From positions 1 through 39,343 of the forward strand of contig JAIRQN010000047.1 in assembly GCA_031256445.1 (NCBI GenBank): a stretch of DNA of 39,343 bases, written 5' to 3'. The DNA is from Treponema sp. Lineage in GTDB: Bacteria; Spirochaetota; Spirochaetia; Treponematales; Breznakiellaceae. Shown one piece after another: positions 7,833-15,370 of this stretch (its first letter is position 1; every line of letters starts with the position of its first letter). A program made the position numbers and the translations under genes. The notes below the pieces were generated by a model. The model searched no databases. It saw only the letters and a program-made list of their open reading frames with translations, and was not told the origin of the DNA.

Positions 7833-7861
7833 TTGACAAAGGTAAATTCCGTGCATAAATT
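7833..7861 (+). promoter_or_regulatory. Sigma-70 promoter of the LysM-protein gene
   Basis: TTGACA (7833-7838), 17 bases, then TAAATT (7856-7861). Transcription would start near 7868, leaving a leader of about 80 bases before an AAGAAGGAG ribosome site. Confidence 0.6.
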
Positions 7862-7946
7862 TAATTAGATTGTTTATTTTAGGATTTTCCAGCGGATTGA
7901 GAATCTTAAAATTCCCAATACAGCCCAAAAAGAAGGAGCTGATTCA

Positions 7947-8924
7947 ATGGCATCAAAAATAGGTATAAAAATCGCCAATGGGGAATTCTATCCAATCATG
8001 GAAGAAAATTCCATGACGAGGAAAAGACTGATTCTTACAACCGTTCATGATAACCAGCCCAGTATGCAGATTGATCTTTACAGAAGCGCCTCAGGCGTTA
8101 TGAGCGATGCTCAGTACATAGGCAGTCTGGTTGTTGAAAATATAAAACCAAAACTTAAAGGGGATCCCTCGATAGAGATGGTGATTTCCTCAAAATCCAG
8201 CGGTGAAATTATCGCCGATGCTATTGATCTTGATACAGGAGCAAACGGTGAACACTATGTTCTTACTGTTTCGCTGAAATCTCTTGATGAATCCTCGCGC
8301 GATATCAGCATTCCCGATTTTGAACTTGAGGCAAGCGAGCCGCCTCCTTCGGGACTGTATCAGCATGCGAACAGAATCAGGCAGGAAGAGAAGCGTTCTT
8401 CCAATTTATGGGTGTTCATTTTAATCGGAATTATTTTAATTCTTGGTCTTGCGGCATTGTGGTTTTTCCTGTTTGGCGGAAAAGATAAATTGTTTCCGAA
8501 GGATACGTCGGCAGTTACGCAGATCTTGCAGCCTGAACCTGTCAGACAGCCTGAGCCTGTGACTGTGATAAAAGCGGAGCCTGAACCTGTTAAACCGGAA
8601 CCTGTTAAACCTGAACCGGAACCTGTTAAACAGCCGGAACCTGCTCCTGTTATCAAAGCGCCCGTTGAGCCGCCCGCGCCAAAACCGCAGACACAGACAG
8701 TGCGCAAACGTCCGCCTGCGCCTGTAAAGTCATATAAAGTTCCGGCTACCATTCCCAGAAACGGCGCGCCCTATACAATCCGGTGGGGAGATACGTTATG
8801 GGATATCGCGGACGCGTTTTACAGGAATCCCTGGCTGTACCCGAGAATCGCGCGGTACAACAACATCAAAAATCCGGATTTGATTATTTCCGGAAGAACA
8901 ATTCGCATACCGCCAAAGAACTAG
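7947..8924 (+). CDS. Hsp70-substrate-domain-like / LysM membrane protein
   Basis: 325 residues in four parts. Residues 1-115 resemble the beta-sandwich substrate-binding domain of Hsp70 proteins (TRKRLILTTVHDNQPSMQI, YIGSLVVENIKPKLKG, IEMVISSKSSGEIIADAID), without any ATPase domain. Residues 154-176 form a membrane helix. Residues 195-245 are a Pro-Glu-Pro-Val repeat spacer that could span peptidoglycan. Residues 275-322 form one LysM domain (YTIRWGDTLWDIADAFYRNP and NPDLIISGRTIRIP), which binds N-acetylglucosamine-containing glycans. The likely topology is a cytoplasmic N-terminus and periplasmic LysM. A lytic transglycosylase follows on the same strand, consistent with cell-wall work. An AAGGAG site supports the start. 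Confidence 0.82.
   Translation: MASKIGIKIANGEFYPIMEENSMTRKRLILTTVHDNQPSMQIDLYRSASGVMSDAQYIGSLVVENIKPKLKGDPSIEMVISSKSSGEIIADAIDLDTGANGEHYVLTVSLKSLDESSRDISIPDFELEASEPPPSGLYQHANRIRQEEKRSSNLWVFILIGIILILGLAALWFFLFGGKDKLFPKDTSAVTQILQPEPVRQPEPVTVIKAEPEPVKPEPVKPEPEPVKQPEPAPVIKAPVEPPAPKPQTQTVRKRPPAPVKSYKVPATIPRNGAPYTIRWGDTLWDIADAFYRNPWLYPRIARYNNIKNPDLIISGRTIRIPPKN
8526..8660 (+). repeat. In-frame repeat coding Pro-Glu-Pro-Val
   Basis: About ten imperfect copies of a 12-to-15-base unit close to CCTGAACCTGTT encode the PEPV/KPEPV spacer of the LysM protein. Copy number in such repeats varies easily by slippage. Confidence 0.75.
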
Positions 8925-8989
8925 TTTAATATCAGGCACGAAGGCACATACAGTTTTCCGCACAGCTGTTCTGATGAGCGCCTTCGAAT

Positions 8990-11023
8990 TTGTTTTTGCT
9001 GCGCCGCCGGGAGGGGAATATAATATTTCTGAAGCGAATCCGTAATTGTTTTTTAAAGTATTTAATTTTAATTTTATTTTTTCCGGCTTCTGTTATAATA
9101 TGGGCCAGGCCGCAGCAGGAAACTAAAAACGATTTTGACTATTATCGCGGAATTTTAAATAAAACAAATTCCGGTGACATTGAAAATACAATTGATCTTT
9201 TTGAAAAATCTCTTGGCAGTTCCAATGTGTATATAAGACGGGCGGCCGCTGACGAACTTGCCGCCATAATGCATGAAGGAGTTTCGCTTTCATCTGCAGC
9301 CATGGAAGGAATGCGCCGTGAAGCCGCCGGTCCGTGGGGAGCGGCATTTGACGCTGTCAATAAACCAATTGATAAAAATAAAGTTCTCGCATTTTTACTG
9401 AGCGGTGAATACAGAACATCTGAAAATGCAAGAGCCCATGTGCTGCATGAATGCGAAAAGCAGGGCGTTTTTTTTAACAATGCGGAGACGGCGGCTGTTG
9501 AGGGGCATTACGCTGTTTCTAAATCGCAGTACAATGAAGCGCTGAGGTTTTTCCGCGCCTTTATGGAAAACGGAAAATGGCCGGGGCATGCGCCGGCTTT
9601 ATTTATTAAATATCCGGAATTAATTAACGATTTGGGCCGCGTTTTTCAGTATACCGCGTCCGCAAATGAAGGGCTGGACCTTTTTTTGTCATGGGAAAGA
9701 AACCTGCCGTATTATACTTCGAATGATATAAAATACCGGCTCAATTTTTTCGCGGCGCGTATTGCAAGGCAAAGGGGACGCCTTGATCAATGTTATCCGC
9801 TTTTTGAAAAAGCGCGGCTTTTTGCTCCCGGCAGCGAACAGGCCGATGCCTGCATCTGGTATATTCTGGATTCATCCGTAAGGGGGTCTGCCTCGATCTT
9901 TACAGAACGGCTGGAGAAGTACATTCCTCATTTGCACAGCATGGACAGCATTAACGATGTGCTGGAAAAACAATTAAGAGAACTTGTTTCCAGAAAGGAA
10001 TGGAGCAGTATAATCCGCGTGTTAGCTGTAATTAATGAACAAGGCGCGCGTGAACATGAATTGCTCGCGGGGTATGCATGGATAATGGCGCGCGCAATTG
10101 AAGAAGGCTATCTTTCCTCGGGCGACAGGCAATTGGCCGCGCAGGCGTTAAATACGGCTCCGTCAGCGCTTAGCGCCGCCGCTTTTTACCGCATGGCGTA
10201 TAACGCCGGCGACAGTCAAAGATCTTCAGCGCTTTATTACCGCTGGAAAAGCGCCGAGTTTCTTGGAGAGCCTTTCCTTGTATTTGCGGAAAACCATGCC
10301 TCTTCAGAAATCGGCGTTTCACCGGCATGGCAGTTTATTCTTGGTTTCATTATCAACGGCGTGCCTGAATATGCGTTCAGTCACATCAGGCAGATGGAGA
10401 AGGAACTTACCATTCCGGAATTGCGCGTAGCGGCGCAGGCTCTTGCTCATTCCGGAATGTATGTCCAGACCATCCGGCTGGCCAATTTGTACACGAACAG
10501 AGAGGGTTACATCCGCGACAGGCGCGATATGGAACTGCTGTACCCGCGTCCCCATAATGAACTGGTAGAGAGGTATGCGCATCAGGCCGGTATCGCGCCG
10601 TCTCTTTTATTCGCGCTTATCCGCACAGAGAGCGCGTTTCAAAGCGCTGTGGTTTCTCGTTCCGGGGCGGTGGGATTAACTCAGCTAATGCCCGCAACAG
10701 CAAGGGATACGGCGGATAGGATGCGGCGCGCCGGAAATTTTGATTATACCGCGAATCTGGATTTGACGGACCCTGGTATTAACATTCACATCGGCTCATA
10801 TTATTTTAATTACCTGATGGGACGTTTTAATGATCCTCTGCTTGCTTTATTATCCTATAATGGAGGAATGAACCGCGTAAGGCGCTGGAAAGCAGAAAGC
10901 CCGTTCCCTTCAGATATTTTCGCAGAGACAATTTCGATCGCGGAAACAAGGGATTACGGCAGGAAAGTTCTCGCGGCTGCCGCGATGTACGAGGCGCTTT
11001 ACTACAATAAGAGCGGGCAGTGA
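8990..11023 (+). CDS. Lytic transglycosylase (Slt-type, SLT domain)
   Basis: The open frame begins at a TTG at 8990 (677 codons). A signal peptide (LKRIRNC then a hydrophobic stretch to IIWA) sends it to the periplasm. A helical superhelix-like region (about 60-510) leads to a C-terminal SLT domain (about 525-665) with catalytic Glu547 in LIRTESAF, then SRSGAVGLTQLMP and LLSYNGGMNRVRRW. Such enzymes cleave the MurNAc-GlcNAc bond with formation of 1,6-anhydroMurNAc. The start is unclear: the strong site GGGAGGGG (9009-9016) lies inside the frame, 6 bases before an ATA codon, and no ATG or GTG is available near it. Confidence 0.85.
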   Translation: MFLLRRREGNIIFLKRIRNCFLKYLILILFFPASVIIWARPQQETKNDFDYYRGILNKTNSGDIENTIDLFEKSLGSSNVYIRRAAADELAAIMHEGVSLSSAAMEGMRREAAGPWGAAFDAVNKPIDKNKVLAFLLSGEYRTSENARAHVLHECEKQGVFFNNAETAAVEGHYAVSKSQYNEALRFFRAFMENGKWPGHAPALFIKYPELINDLGRVFQYTASANEGLDLFLSWERNLPYYTSNDIKYRLNFFAARIARQRGRLDQCYPLFEKARLFAPGSEQADACIWYILDSSVRGSASIFTERLEKYIPHLHSMDSINDVLEKQLRELVSRKEWSSIIRVLAVINEQGAREHELLAGYAWIMARAIEEGYLSSGDRQLAAQALNTAPSALSAAAFYRMAYNAGDSQRSSALYYRWKSAEFLGEPFLVFAENHASSEIGVSPAWQFILGFIINGVPEYAFSHIRQMEKELTIPELRVAAQALAHSGMYVQTIRLANLYTNREGYIRDRRDMELLYPRPHNELVERYAHQAGIAPSLLFALIRTESAFQSAVVSRSGAVGLTQLMPATARDTADRMRRAGNFDYTANLDLTDPGINIHIGSYYFNYLMGRFNDPLLALLSYNGGMNRVRRWKAESPFPSDIFAETISIAETRDYGRKVLAAAAMYEALYYNKSGQ

Positions 11024-11031
11024 AAAATATA

Positions 11032-12078
11032 TCATTGCAACAGGTTGTTTTCCAACTGACGGCGGGGATTGCTTTTTGGGCCGCCTTTTTTTGTAATGGA
11101 TTTTGCGGCGGCGATAAAGGCGCGGATATCCTGTCCTGATTTTTCAAACAGATCAATGAAAAAATTATCTTCCGCGTAGTAGAGACGGTAGAGTTCAAGG
11201 AAGGCGTTGTTTACCTGAAGTGCTGAAAAATTCCGGTAATTATCATTGGAAAAACGGCTTTCGTATTCATCTTCAAAACGTTCTTTTGCGGCAGCGATTA
11301 TTCTTTCCTTTTCCTTCAATTTTTCTTCCCGGTTCATTTCCTGTGAATAAAGAATTTCCAATTGCGCGGTTAGCTCCTGAATGAAAGCCACATATTTTTT
11401 GCTGTCTGCTTCTGATGAAAACGCCTTTATATATTCTTCTGAATCTTTTCCAAAACGGGATTCCATGTAGACGCGGGCTCCTTCGGCGCCGATAAATTCC
11501 GCCAGCTCTTCATTGAACTTTACCTGTCCCTTGATAAACACCGTAGCGTGTACCAGTTCGTGGATGATGAGTTCGGCAAGCTTTCCTTTGGAATAGCCGC
11601 GCATGTATGAATAAAGCGGATCTTTAAACCATCCCAGCGTACTGAACGCGTCAACCGGGCGTATCCATACGTCAAGGTCTTTTTTTTCCAGTTTTGTCCG
11701 TTCTTTGCGCGCGTCTTCAATGTTAAAAAATCCCTTGTACGGCATACTGCCGACAACTGGAAATTTCCATTCATGACGTTTGAATGAATCCTTTGCCGAG
11801 GCTGAAACGACCGCCGCCAGATAATTGCGGTTAATTTCCACATAGCGGGTGTAATTTTTGCTCATTTTAAGTCCAAGCTCTTCCATCGCGAAATTCCGGA
11901 TATCATTTACCAGTTTTATAAAATCCTCATCGTCTGTTTTTTCCAAAGGAACGGCCTTATTAAGATAGCCAATCATTGTAAAACCCTGCTTAAGGGTGTA
12001 ACAGCCGGAAAACAGGCAGCAGATGACTATTAAAAAAGCAGCGGTAATAATAATGGGAGATACCTTTACCAGAAACAT
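11032..12078 (-). CDS. Predicted zinc aminopeptidase lipoprotein (COG4324 type)
   Basis: 348 residues. The lipobox LFSGC (Cys26) predicts a lipid-anchored protein. The family signature HELVHATVFIKGQVKFNEELAEF (in two parts: HELVH at 173-177 and NEELAEF at 189-195) supplies an HExxH zinc site with a downstream Glu ligand, as in the predicted aminopeptidase family COG4324. The family is poorly studied and the substrate is unknown; a role in trimming periplasmic peptides is an inference. An AGAGG ribosome site precedes the ATG. The stop is 8 bases from that of the convergent transglycosylase gene. Confidence 0.78.
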   Translation of the reverse strand: MFLVKVSPIIITAAFLIVICCLFSGCYTLKQGFTMIGYLNKAVPLEKTDDEDFIKLVNDIRNFAMEELGLKMSKNYTRYVEINRNYLAAVVSASAKDSFKRHEWKFPVVGSMPYKGFFNIEDARKERTKLEKKDLDVWIRPVDAFSTLGWFKDPLYSYMRGYSKGKLAELIIHELVHATVFIKGQVKFNEELAEFIGAEGARVYMESRFGKDSEEYIKAFSSEADSKKYVAFIQELTAQLEILYSQEMNREEKLKEKERIIAAAKERFEDEYESRFSNDNYRNFSALQVNNAFLELYRLYYAEDNFFIDLFEKSGQDIRAFIAAAKSITKKGGPKSNPRRQLENNLLQ

Positions 12079-12088
12079 TTTTTACCTC

Positions 12089-12117
12089 TTGCCTTGAATT
12101 TCATTTATCAATATTAT
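12089..12117 (+). promoter_or_regulatory. Promoter placing transcription start about 5 bases before the oxidoreductase ATG
   Basis: TTGCCT (12089-12094), 17 bases, TATTAT (12112-12117). The start point would fall near 12124 and the ATG is at 12129. No Shine-Dalgarno precedes the ATG, so the mRNA would be almost leaderless. Confidence 0.55.
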
Positions 12118-12128
12118 ATCATGATAAG

Positions 12129-13283
12129 ATGGGTATAAAGTATGGGATGATTGGCGGCGGTCAGGGCGCTTTTATCGGTGATGTTCACCGAAAATCCATC
12201 GCTCTGGATGCTTTTGCCGAGATTGCGGCAGGGTGTTTTTCCCGTTCAGTTGAAAATACCCTGGAAACAGGAAAAAACCTGGGTATTGCTGCTGAACGCT
12301 GCTACAAAACATATGAAGAAATGGCGCAAGCTGAAGCAAAGCGTTCTGATAAAATTGATTTTGTTGTAATTGTAACCCCCAACAGTACCCATTATGATAT
12401 TTCCAGGGCCTTTTTAAACGCCGGCATTCATGTAGTATGCGACAAACCGCTGGTCTGGGAGACAGAGCAGGCTCAGGAACTGGCGGATTTAGCCCAAAAG
12501 AACAATCTGCTGTTCTGTGTCACTTATTCCTACACTGGTTATCCCGCAGTAAAGCATGTGCGCGAAATGATCCGAAAGGGAGAAATCGGCAAAATTCGCT
12601 TTGTAAACGCCGAATATCCCCAGGAGTGGCTTGCGTCTCCAGCCGAAAAAAGCGGTAACAGGCAGGCGCAGTGGAGGGTTGATCCGGAAATTTCCGGTAA
12701 AGTAAACTGCCTTGGGGATATTGGTTCTCATGCAGAGAATATGGTTTCTTATATGACAGGTTTAAGAATTAAATCCCTGTGCGCCAGGCTGGATAAAATT
12801 GTGGAAGGCCGGGTTCTGGACGATAACGCCAGCATAATGATCGAATACGAAGGCGGAGCAAAAGGACTTTACTGGTCAAGCCAGATTGCCATAGGTTATT
12901 TTAACGCTCTGCGTGTGAGGATATTTGGAGAGAAAGGCACAATTCAATGGGCGCAGGAATCGCCTGACTGCATTGATGTATTCATGTCTGGACAGCCTGG
13001 TATGCGCCTGTCGAGAGGCAGAGACGGTTTTTATCAGCATGCTCAGAGTTTTTCCAGGATTCCGGCAGGGCATCCGGAAGGATATTTTGAAGCGTTGGCT
13101 AACATTTATAAAACATTTACCGGCGCCGTTGCAATGCTGAAAGCAGGAAGACATATCCGGGAATTTACGCCGGTTGAAGCGGAATTTGATTTTCCGGACG
13201 CAAAAATGGGAATGGACGGCGTAAAATTTATTAATAAATGCGTTGAAAGTTCAGCCGCTGGATCGGTTTGGGTAAATTATTGA
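12129..13283 (+). CDS. Gfo/Idh/MocA-family oxidoreductase
   Basis: 384 residues. The N-terminal Rossmann fold begins KYGMIGGGQGAFIGDVHRK; the family lysine is Lys106 in HVVCDKPLVW; and the C-terminal alpha/beta domain contains CLGDIGSHAENMVSYMTG with the Asp and His expected in the active site. These enzymes oxidise or reduce sugars and cyclitols with NAD(P). The length and the block around QAQWRVDPEISG resemble inositol or scyllo-inositol dehydrogenase-like members, but the substrate is not fixed by the sequence. It lies 80 bases upstream of a TIM-barrel isomerase on the same strand, a common pairing for cyclitol or sugar breakdown. Confidence 0.88.
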   Translation: MGIKYGMIGGGQGAFIGDVHRKSIALDAFAEIAAGCFSRSVENTLETGKNLGIAAERCYKTYEEMAQAEAKRSDKIDFVVIVTPNSTHYDISRAFLNAGIHVVCDKPLVWETEQAQELADLAQKNNLLFCVTYSYTGYPAVKHVREMIRKGEIGKIRFVNAEYPQEWLASPAEKSGNRQAQWRVDPEISGKVNCLGDIGSHAENMVSYMTGLRIKSLCARLDKIVEGRVLDDNASIMIEYEGGAKGLYWSSQIAIGYFNALRVRIFGEKGTIQWAQESPDCIDVFMSGQPGMRLSRGRDGFYQHAQSFSRIPAGHPEGYFEALANIYKTFTGAVAMLKAGRHIREFTPVEAEFDFPDAKMGMDGVKFINKCVESSAAGSVWVNY

Positions 13284-13315
13284 TTTTTAAATAATCTCGG
13301 GACTTTGTTCCGTAT

Positions 13316-13335
13316 CTGTAATGTGAACATTACAG
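13316..13335. promoter_or_regulatory. Inverted repeat between the oxidoreductase and isomerase genes
   Basis: CTGTAATG-TGAA-CATTACAG, perfect 8-bp arms. No T-run follows, so it is not a standard terminator. It may be an operator, or a hairpin that sets the ratio or stability of the two messages. The isomerase start lies 28 bases further on behind AAAGGAG. Confidence 0.5.
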
Positions 13336-13363
13336 TCAGATTCCAGTCAAAGGAGAAAAGAGT

Positions 13364-14356
13364 ATGACAAGGCCAGTAACATTATTTTCCGGGCAATGGG
13401 CGGATATGCCTTTCGAAAAATTTTGTGAGAAAGTAAAATCATTTGGTTACGAGGGAATTGAAATCGCCTGCTGGGGCGATCACCTGGATTTGAAGAGCGC
13501 GGCGACAGATCCAAAATATGTTGAGGAACGCAAAAATATTTTAAAAAATTACGGCCTTAAAGTATGGGCTATCGGAACTCATTTAATTGGGCAGTGCATA
13601 GGCGACAATTTGGATAGCCGCCATAACGGTTTTGCTCCTGCCAATCTCGCCGGAAAACCGGATGATATCCGCCAGTGGGCAATCCAGGAAATGAAGTACG
13701 CCGCTGCAGCCGCAAAAAATCTGGGCGTAAAAATTGTTACCGGTTTTATGGGCAGCCCGATTTGGGCGTACTGGTATTCATTCCCCCAGACTACAGAGAA
13801 GATGATTGATGATGCCTACAAGCAAATTGTAAGCCTTTGGTCTCCCATTTTTGACGATTTCGACAAAAACGGCGTCAGGTTCGCCCTGGAAGTGCATCCG
13901 ACAGAAATCGCCTTTGACTACTATACCGCCGAGCGGCTCCTTAAAGAATTCAAGAACCGTAAAACCCTCGGCTTTAATTTTGATCCTTCTCATTTAATCT
14001 GGCAGGGAGTTCTGCCGCATCTTTTTATCCGCGATTTCGCGTCAAAGATTTTCCACGTTCACATGAAAGATGCCGCAGTCACTCTTGACGGCAAAGCCGG
14101 AATACTCGGTTCTTTCCTGACCTTTGGCGATGTCAGGCGCGGCTGGAACTTCCGTTCGCTTGGACACGGAGATGTTGATTTTGAAAGCATTATCCGTGAA
14201 TTGAATTCAATCAATTACAAAGGTCCGCTTTCTGTTGAATGGGAAGATACCGGCATGAACAGGGAACTTGGCGCGAAAGAATCCTGCGATTTTGTAAAGG
14301 ATATTAATTTTTCGCCTTCAGACGTGGCGTTTGACGATGCCCTGAAAGTGGAGTAG
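13364..14356 (+). CDS. Sugar phosphate isomerase/epimerase family protein (xylose-isomerase-like TIM barrel)
   Basis: 330 residues. The barrel pattern of the AP-endonuclease-2/xylose-isomerase-like superfamily is clear: GYEGIEIACWGDHLD near 29, ALEVHPTE (Glu176), GFNFDPSHLIWQG (Asp207, His210), IFHVHMKDA (His233) and GPLSVEWEDTG (Glu292) give the metal ligands. Members act on keto-sugars or inositol derivatives (IolE/IolI/IolH types, epimerases). With the preceding Gfo/Idh/MocA enzyme it probably forms a two-step sugar or cyclitol conversion. No transporter lies nearby to name the substrate. The start is set by AAAGGAG 9 bases upstream. Confidence 0.88.
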   Translation: MTRPVTLFSGQWADMPFEKFCEKVKSFGYEGIEIACWGDHLDLKSAATDPKYVEERKNILKNYGLKVWAIGTHLIGQCIGDNLDSRHNGFAPANLAGKPDDIRQWAIQEMKYAAAAAKNLGVKIVTGFMGSPIWAYWYSFPQTTEKMIDDAYKQIVSLWSPIFDDFDKNGVRFALEVHPTEIAFDYYTAERLLKEFKNRKTLGFNFDPSHLIWQGVLPHLFIRDFASKIFHVHMKDAAVTLDGKAGILGSFLTFGDVRRGWNFRSLGHGDVDFESIIRELNSINYKGPLSVEWEDTGMNRELGAKESCDFVKDINFSPSDVAFDDALKVE

Positions 14357-14371
14357 CGAAGCAGGCTTTCT

Positions 14372-14386
14372 GGGCGGATTAACTCA
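14372..14386 (+). repeat. tRNA 5'-end fragment, copy A
   Basis: GGGCGGATTAACTCA repeats the first bases of the tRNA-Val at 14437 (GGGCGATTAACTCA) with one extra G. Only the acceptor strand and the start of the D-arm are kept. Confidence 0.55.
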
Positions 14387-14394
14387 TTAGTTAT

Positions 14395-14424
14395 GGATGG
14401 ATTAACTCAGCGGCGAGAGCGCTA
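14395..14424 (+). repeat. tRNA 5'-half fragment, copy B
   Basis: Starts GGATGGATTAACTCAGCGG and continues CGAGAGCGCTA. It matches the 5' half of the neighbouring tRNA-Val through the whole D-arm with few changes and stops where the anticodon arm should begin. Its acceptor strand GGATG(G)AT can pair with ATCGTCC of fragment C at 14562-14568, allowing one G-T pair and one bulged G. Confidence 0.65.
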
Positions 14425-14520
14425 AGAATAGTTGGTGGGCGATTAACTCAGCGGCGAGAGTACTACCTTCACACGGTAGGAGTCACTGGTTCGAATCCAG
14501 TATCGCCCACCAACTATTCT
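14425..14520. repeat. Perfect 19-bp inverted repeat enclosing tRNA-Val
   Basis: AGAATAGTTGGTGGGCGAT at 14425-14443 is the exact reverse complement of ATCGCCCACCAACTATTCT at 14502-14520. The inner 7 bases are the tRNA acceptor stem; the outer 12 pairs lie in the flanks and include the encoded CCA. The precursor could form a 19-bp stem with the tRNA at its tip. Confidence 0.9.
14437..14512 (+). tRNA. tRNA-Val (anticodon CAC)
   Basis: A complete 76-base cloverleaf: acceptor GGGCGAT/ATCGCCC, D-stem ACTC/GAGT with loop AGCGGCGA, anticodon stem CTACC/GGTAG with loop TTCACAC (anticodon CAC, reading GUG), variable loop GAGTC, T-arm ACTGG-TTCGAAT-CCAGT, discriminator A, and an encoded CCA (14510-14512). 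It lies inside a perfect inverted repeat and is flanked by broken tRNA copies. Confidence 0.93.
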
Positions 14521-14527
14521 CAAAAAA

Positions 14528-14572
14528 TGCTACAATAGCAGGAGTCACGGTCGAGTCCAGTATCGTCCGCTA
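14528..14572 (+). repeat. tRNA 3'-half fragment, copy C
   Basis: Begins with a small hairpin TGCTA-CAA-TAGCA (14528-14540) in the place of the anticodon arm, then GGAGTCACGGTCGAGTCC and AGTATCGTCCGCTA, matching the variable loop, T-arm and acceptor end of the tRNA-Val with two single-base losses. The terminal CCA has become CTA. It is a decayed 3' half, not a functional tRNA. Confidence 0.65.
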
Positions 14573-14667
14573 ACCACATGAACTGATTATTTGAAATTAA
14601 CATTTAACTTATGAAATGTTTAACAGATGATTAGATATGAAGACGGAGACCGGAGGATGAGACAGTT

Positions 14668-15270
14668 ATGCAAACAGGAGATATAATATCGTTCGGCAGC
14701 CATAAATGGCGTGTTCTTGACATGCGGAAAAATGCGGCTTTGATTATAACTGAAGAAATAACAGAACAACGCCGCTACCATGACAGGTATGTTGGTATAA
14801 CATGGGCTGATTGCTCGCTGAGAAAATATCTTAATGGTGAATTTTATGACAAATTTACCGGTATGGATAAATCAAAAATAATACCGGTAAAAAATAAAAA
14901 TCCTGACAATCAATGGTATGGCACAAAAGGCGGTCCGGATACGCAGGACAATATATTTTTATTAAGCCTTGAGGAAGCAACATGCAAATATTTCGGTGAT
15001 AGCAGTTCAAAACTGTATAATAAAGGAAAAAATCAAAGATATTGGTTTGAAAGAAAAGATGAAAATAACAGTAAACGAATAGCGGTTAATAAAAAAGAAA
15101 AATGGTGTCATTGGTGGTGGCTTCGCTCTCCCGGTCGTGTTGGTGTGAAAGCTGTTTATATCTTCCCTGACGGCAATATAGGTATTCAGGGTAATAATAT
15201 ATTTAAAGGCAACATCGCCGAAGGCTATTGCAGGGGCGGCGTTCGTCCCGCTTTGTGGTTAAAGTTGTAA
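14668..15270 (+). CDS. DUF6273-domain protein
   Basis: 200 residues with the DUF6273 pattern. The N-terminus GDIISFGSHKWRVLDMRKN is followed by SLRKYLNGEFYDKF and, at the C-terminus, WWWLRSPGRVGVKAVYIFPD, then GGVRPALWLKL. This ending resembles sulfatase-modifying/C-type-lectin-like folds, which often act as ligand-binding or displayed modules. No signal peptide is seen here, so the whole protein is one cytoplasmic-looking domain. Function is unknown. A CGGAGG site lies 11 bases before the ATG. The gene stands alone, AT-richer than its neighbours, directly behind the tRNA cluster, so it may be an insertion. Confidence 0.75.
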   Translation: MQTGDIISFGSHKWRVLDMRKNAALIITEEITEQRRYHDRYVGITWADCSLRKYLNGEFYDKFTGMDKSKIIPVKNKNPDNQWYGTKGGPDTQDNIFLLSLEEATCKYFGDSSSKLYNKGKNQRYWFERKDENNSKRIAVNKKEKWCHWWWLRSPGRVGVKAVYIFPDGNIGIQGNNIFKGNIAEGYCRGGVRPALWLKL

Positions 15271-15332
15271 TTGCAAAGAAAATTATGAAAGATGAATTTA
15301 AAATATTGGAATAAAAAGAAATTGAAATAAAA

Positions 15333-15360
15333 ACTGCGCCCGGCAAACGCCAGACGCAGT
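15333..15360 (-). terminator. Rho-independent terminator of cstA
   Basis: Outer stem ACTGCG/CGCAGT with an inner GGC/GCC pairing. On the minus strand it is followed by TTTTTATTT. It sits 10 bases past the cstA stop. The DUF6273 gene ends 63 bases away on the other strand. Confidence 0.8.
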
Positions 15361-15370
15361 GATTTAAAAA

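Noticed and set aside
8360-8752. Gly-Ser-rich protein on the minus strand
   Set aside because: It is the reverse reading of the Pro-Glu-Pro-Val repeat of the LysM protein, with no ribosome site of its own.
8974-9048. Small peptide gene before the lytic transglycosylase
   Set aside because: A 24-codon frame with ATG exists, but without a ribosome site or any recognisable sequence.
14437-14512. tRNA-Glu (anticodon TTC)
   Set aside because: TTC occurs in the anticodon loop, but with the 5-bp stem CTACC/GGTAG the seven-base loop is TTCACAC, which puts U at 33 and CAC at 34-36.
14668-15270. Diversity-generating retroelement
   Set aside because: No reverse transcriptase or template repeat is present in the window; only the possible target-type domain is seen.
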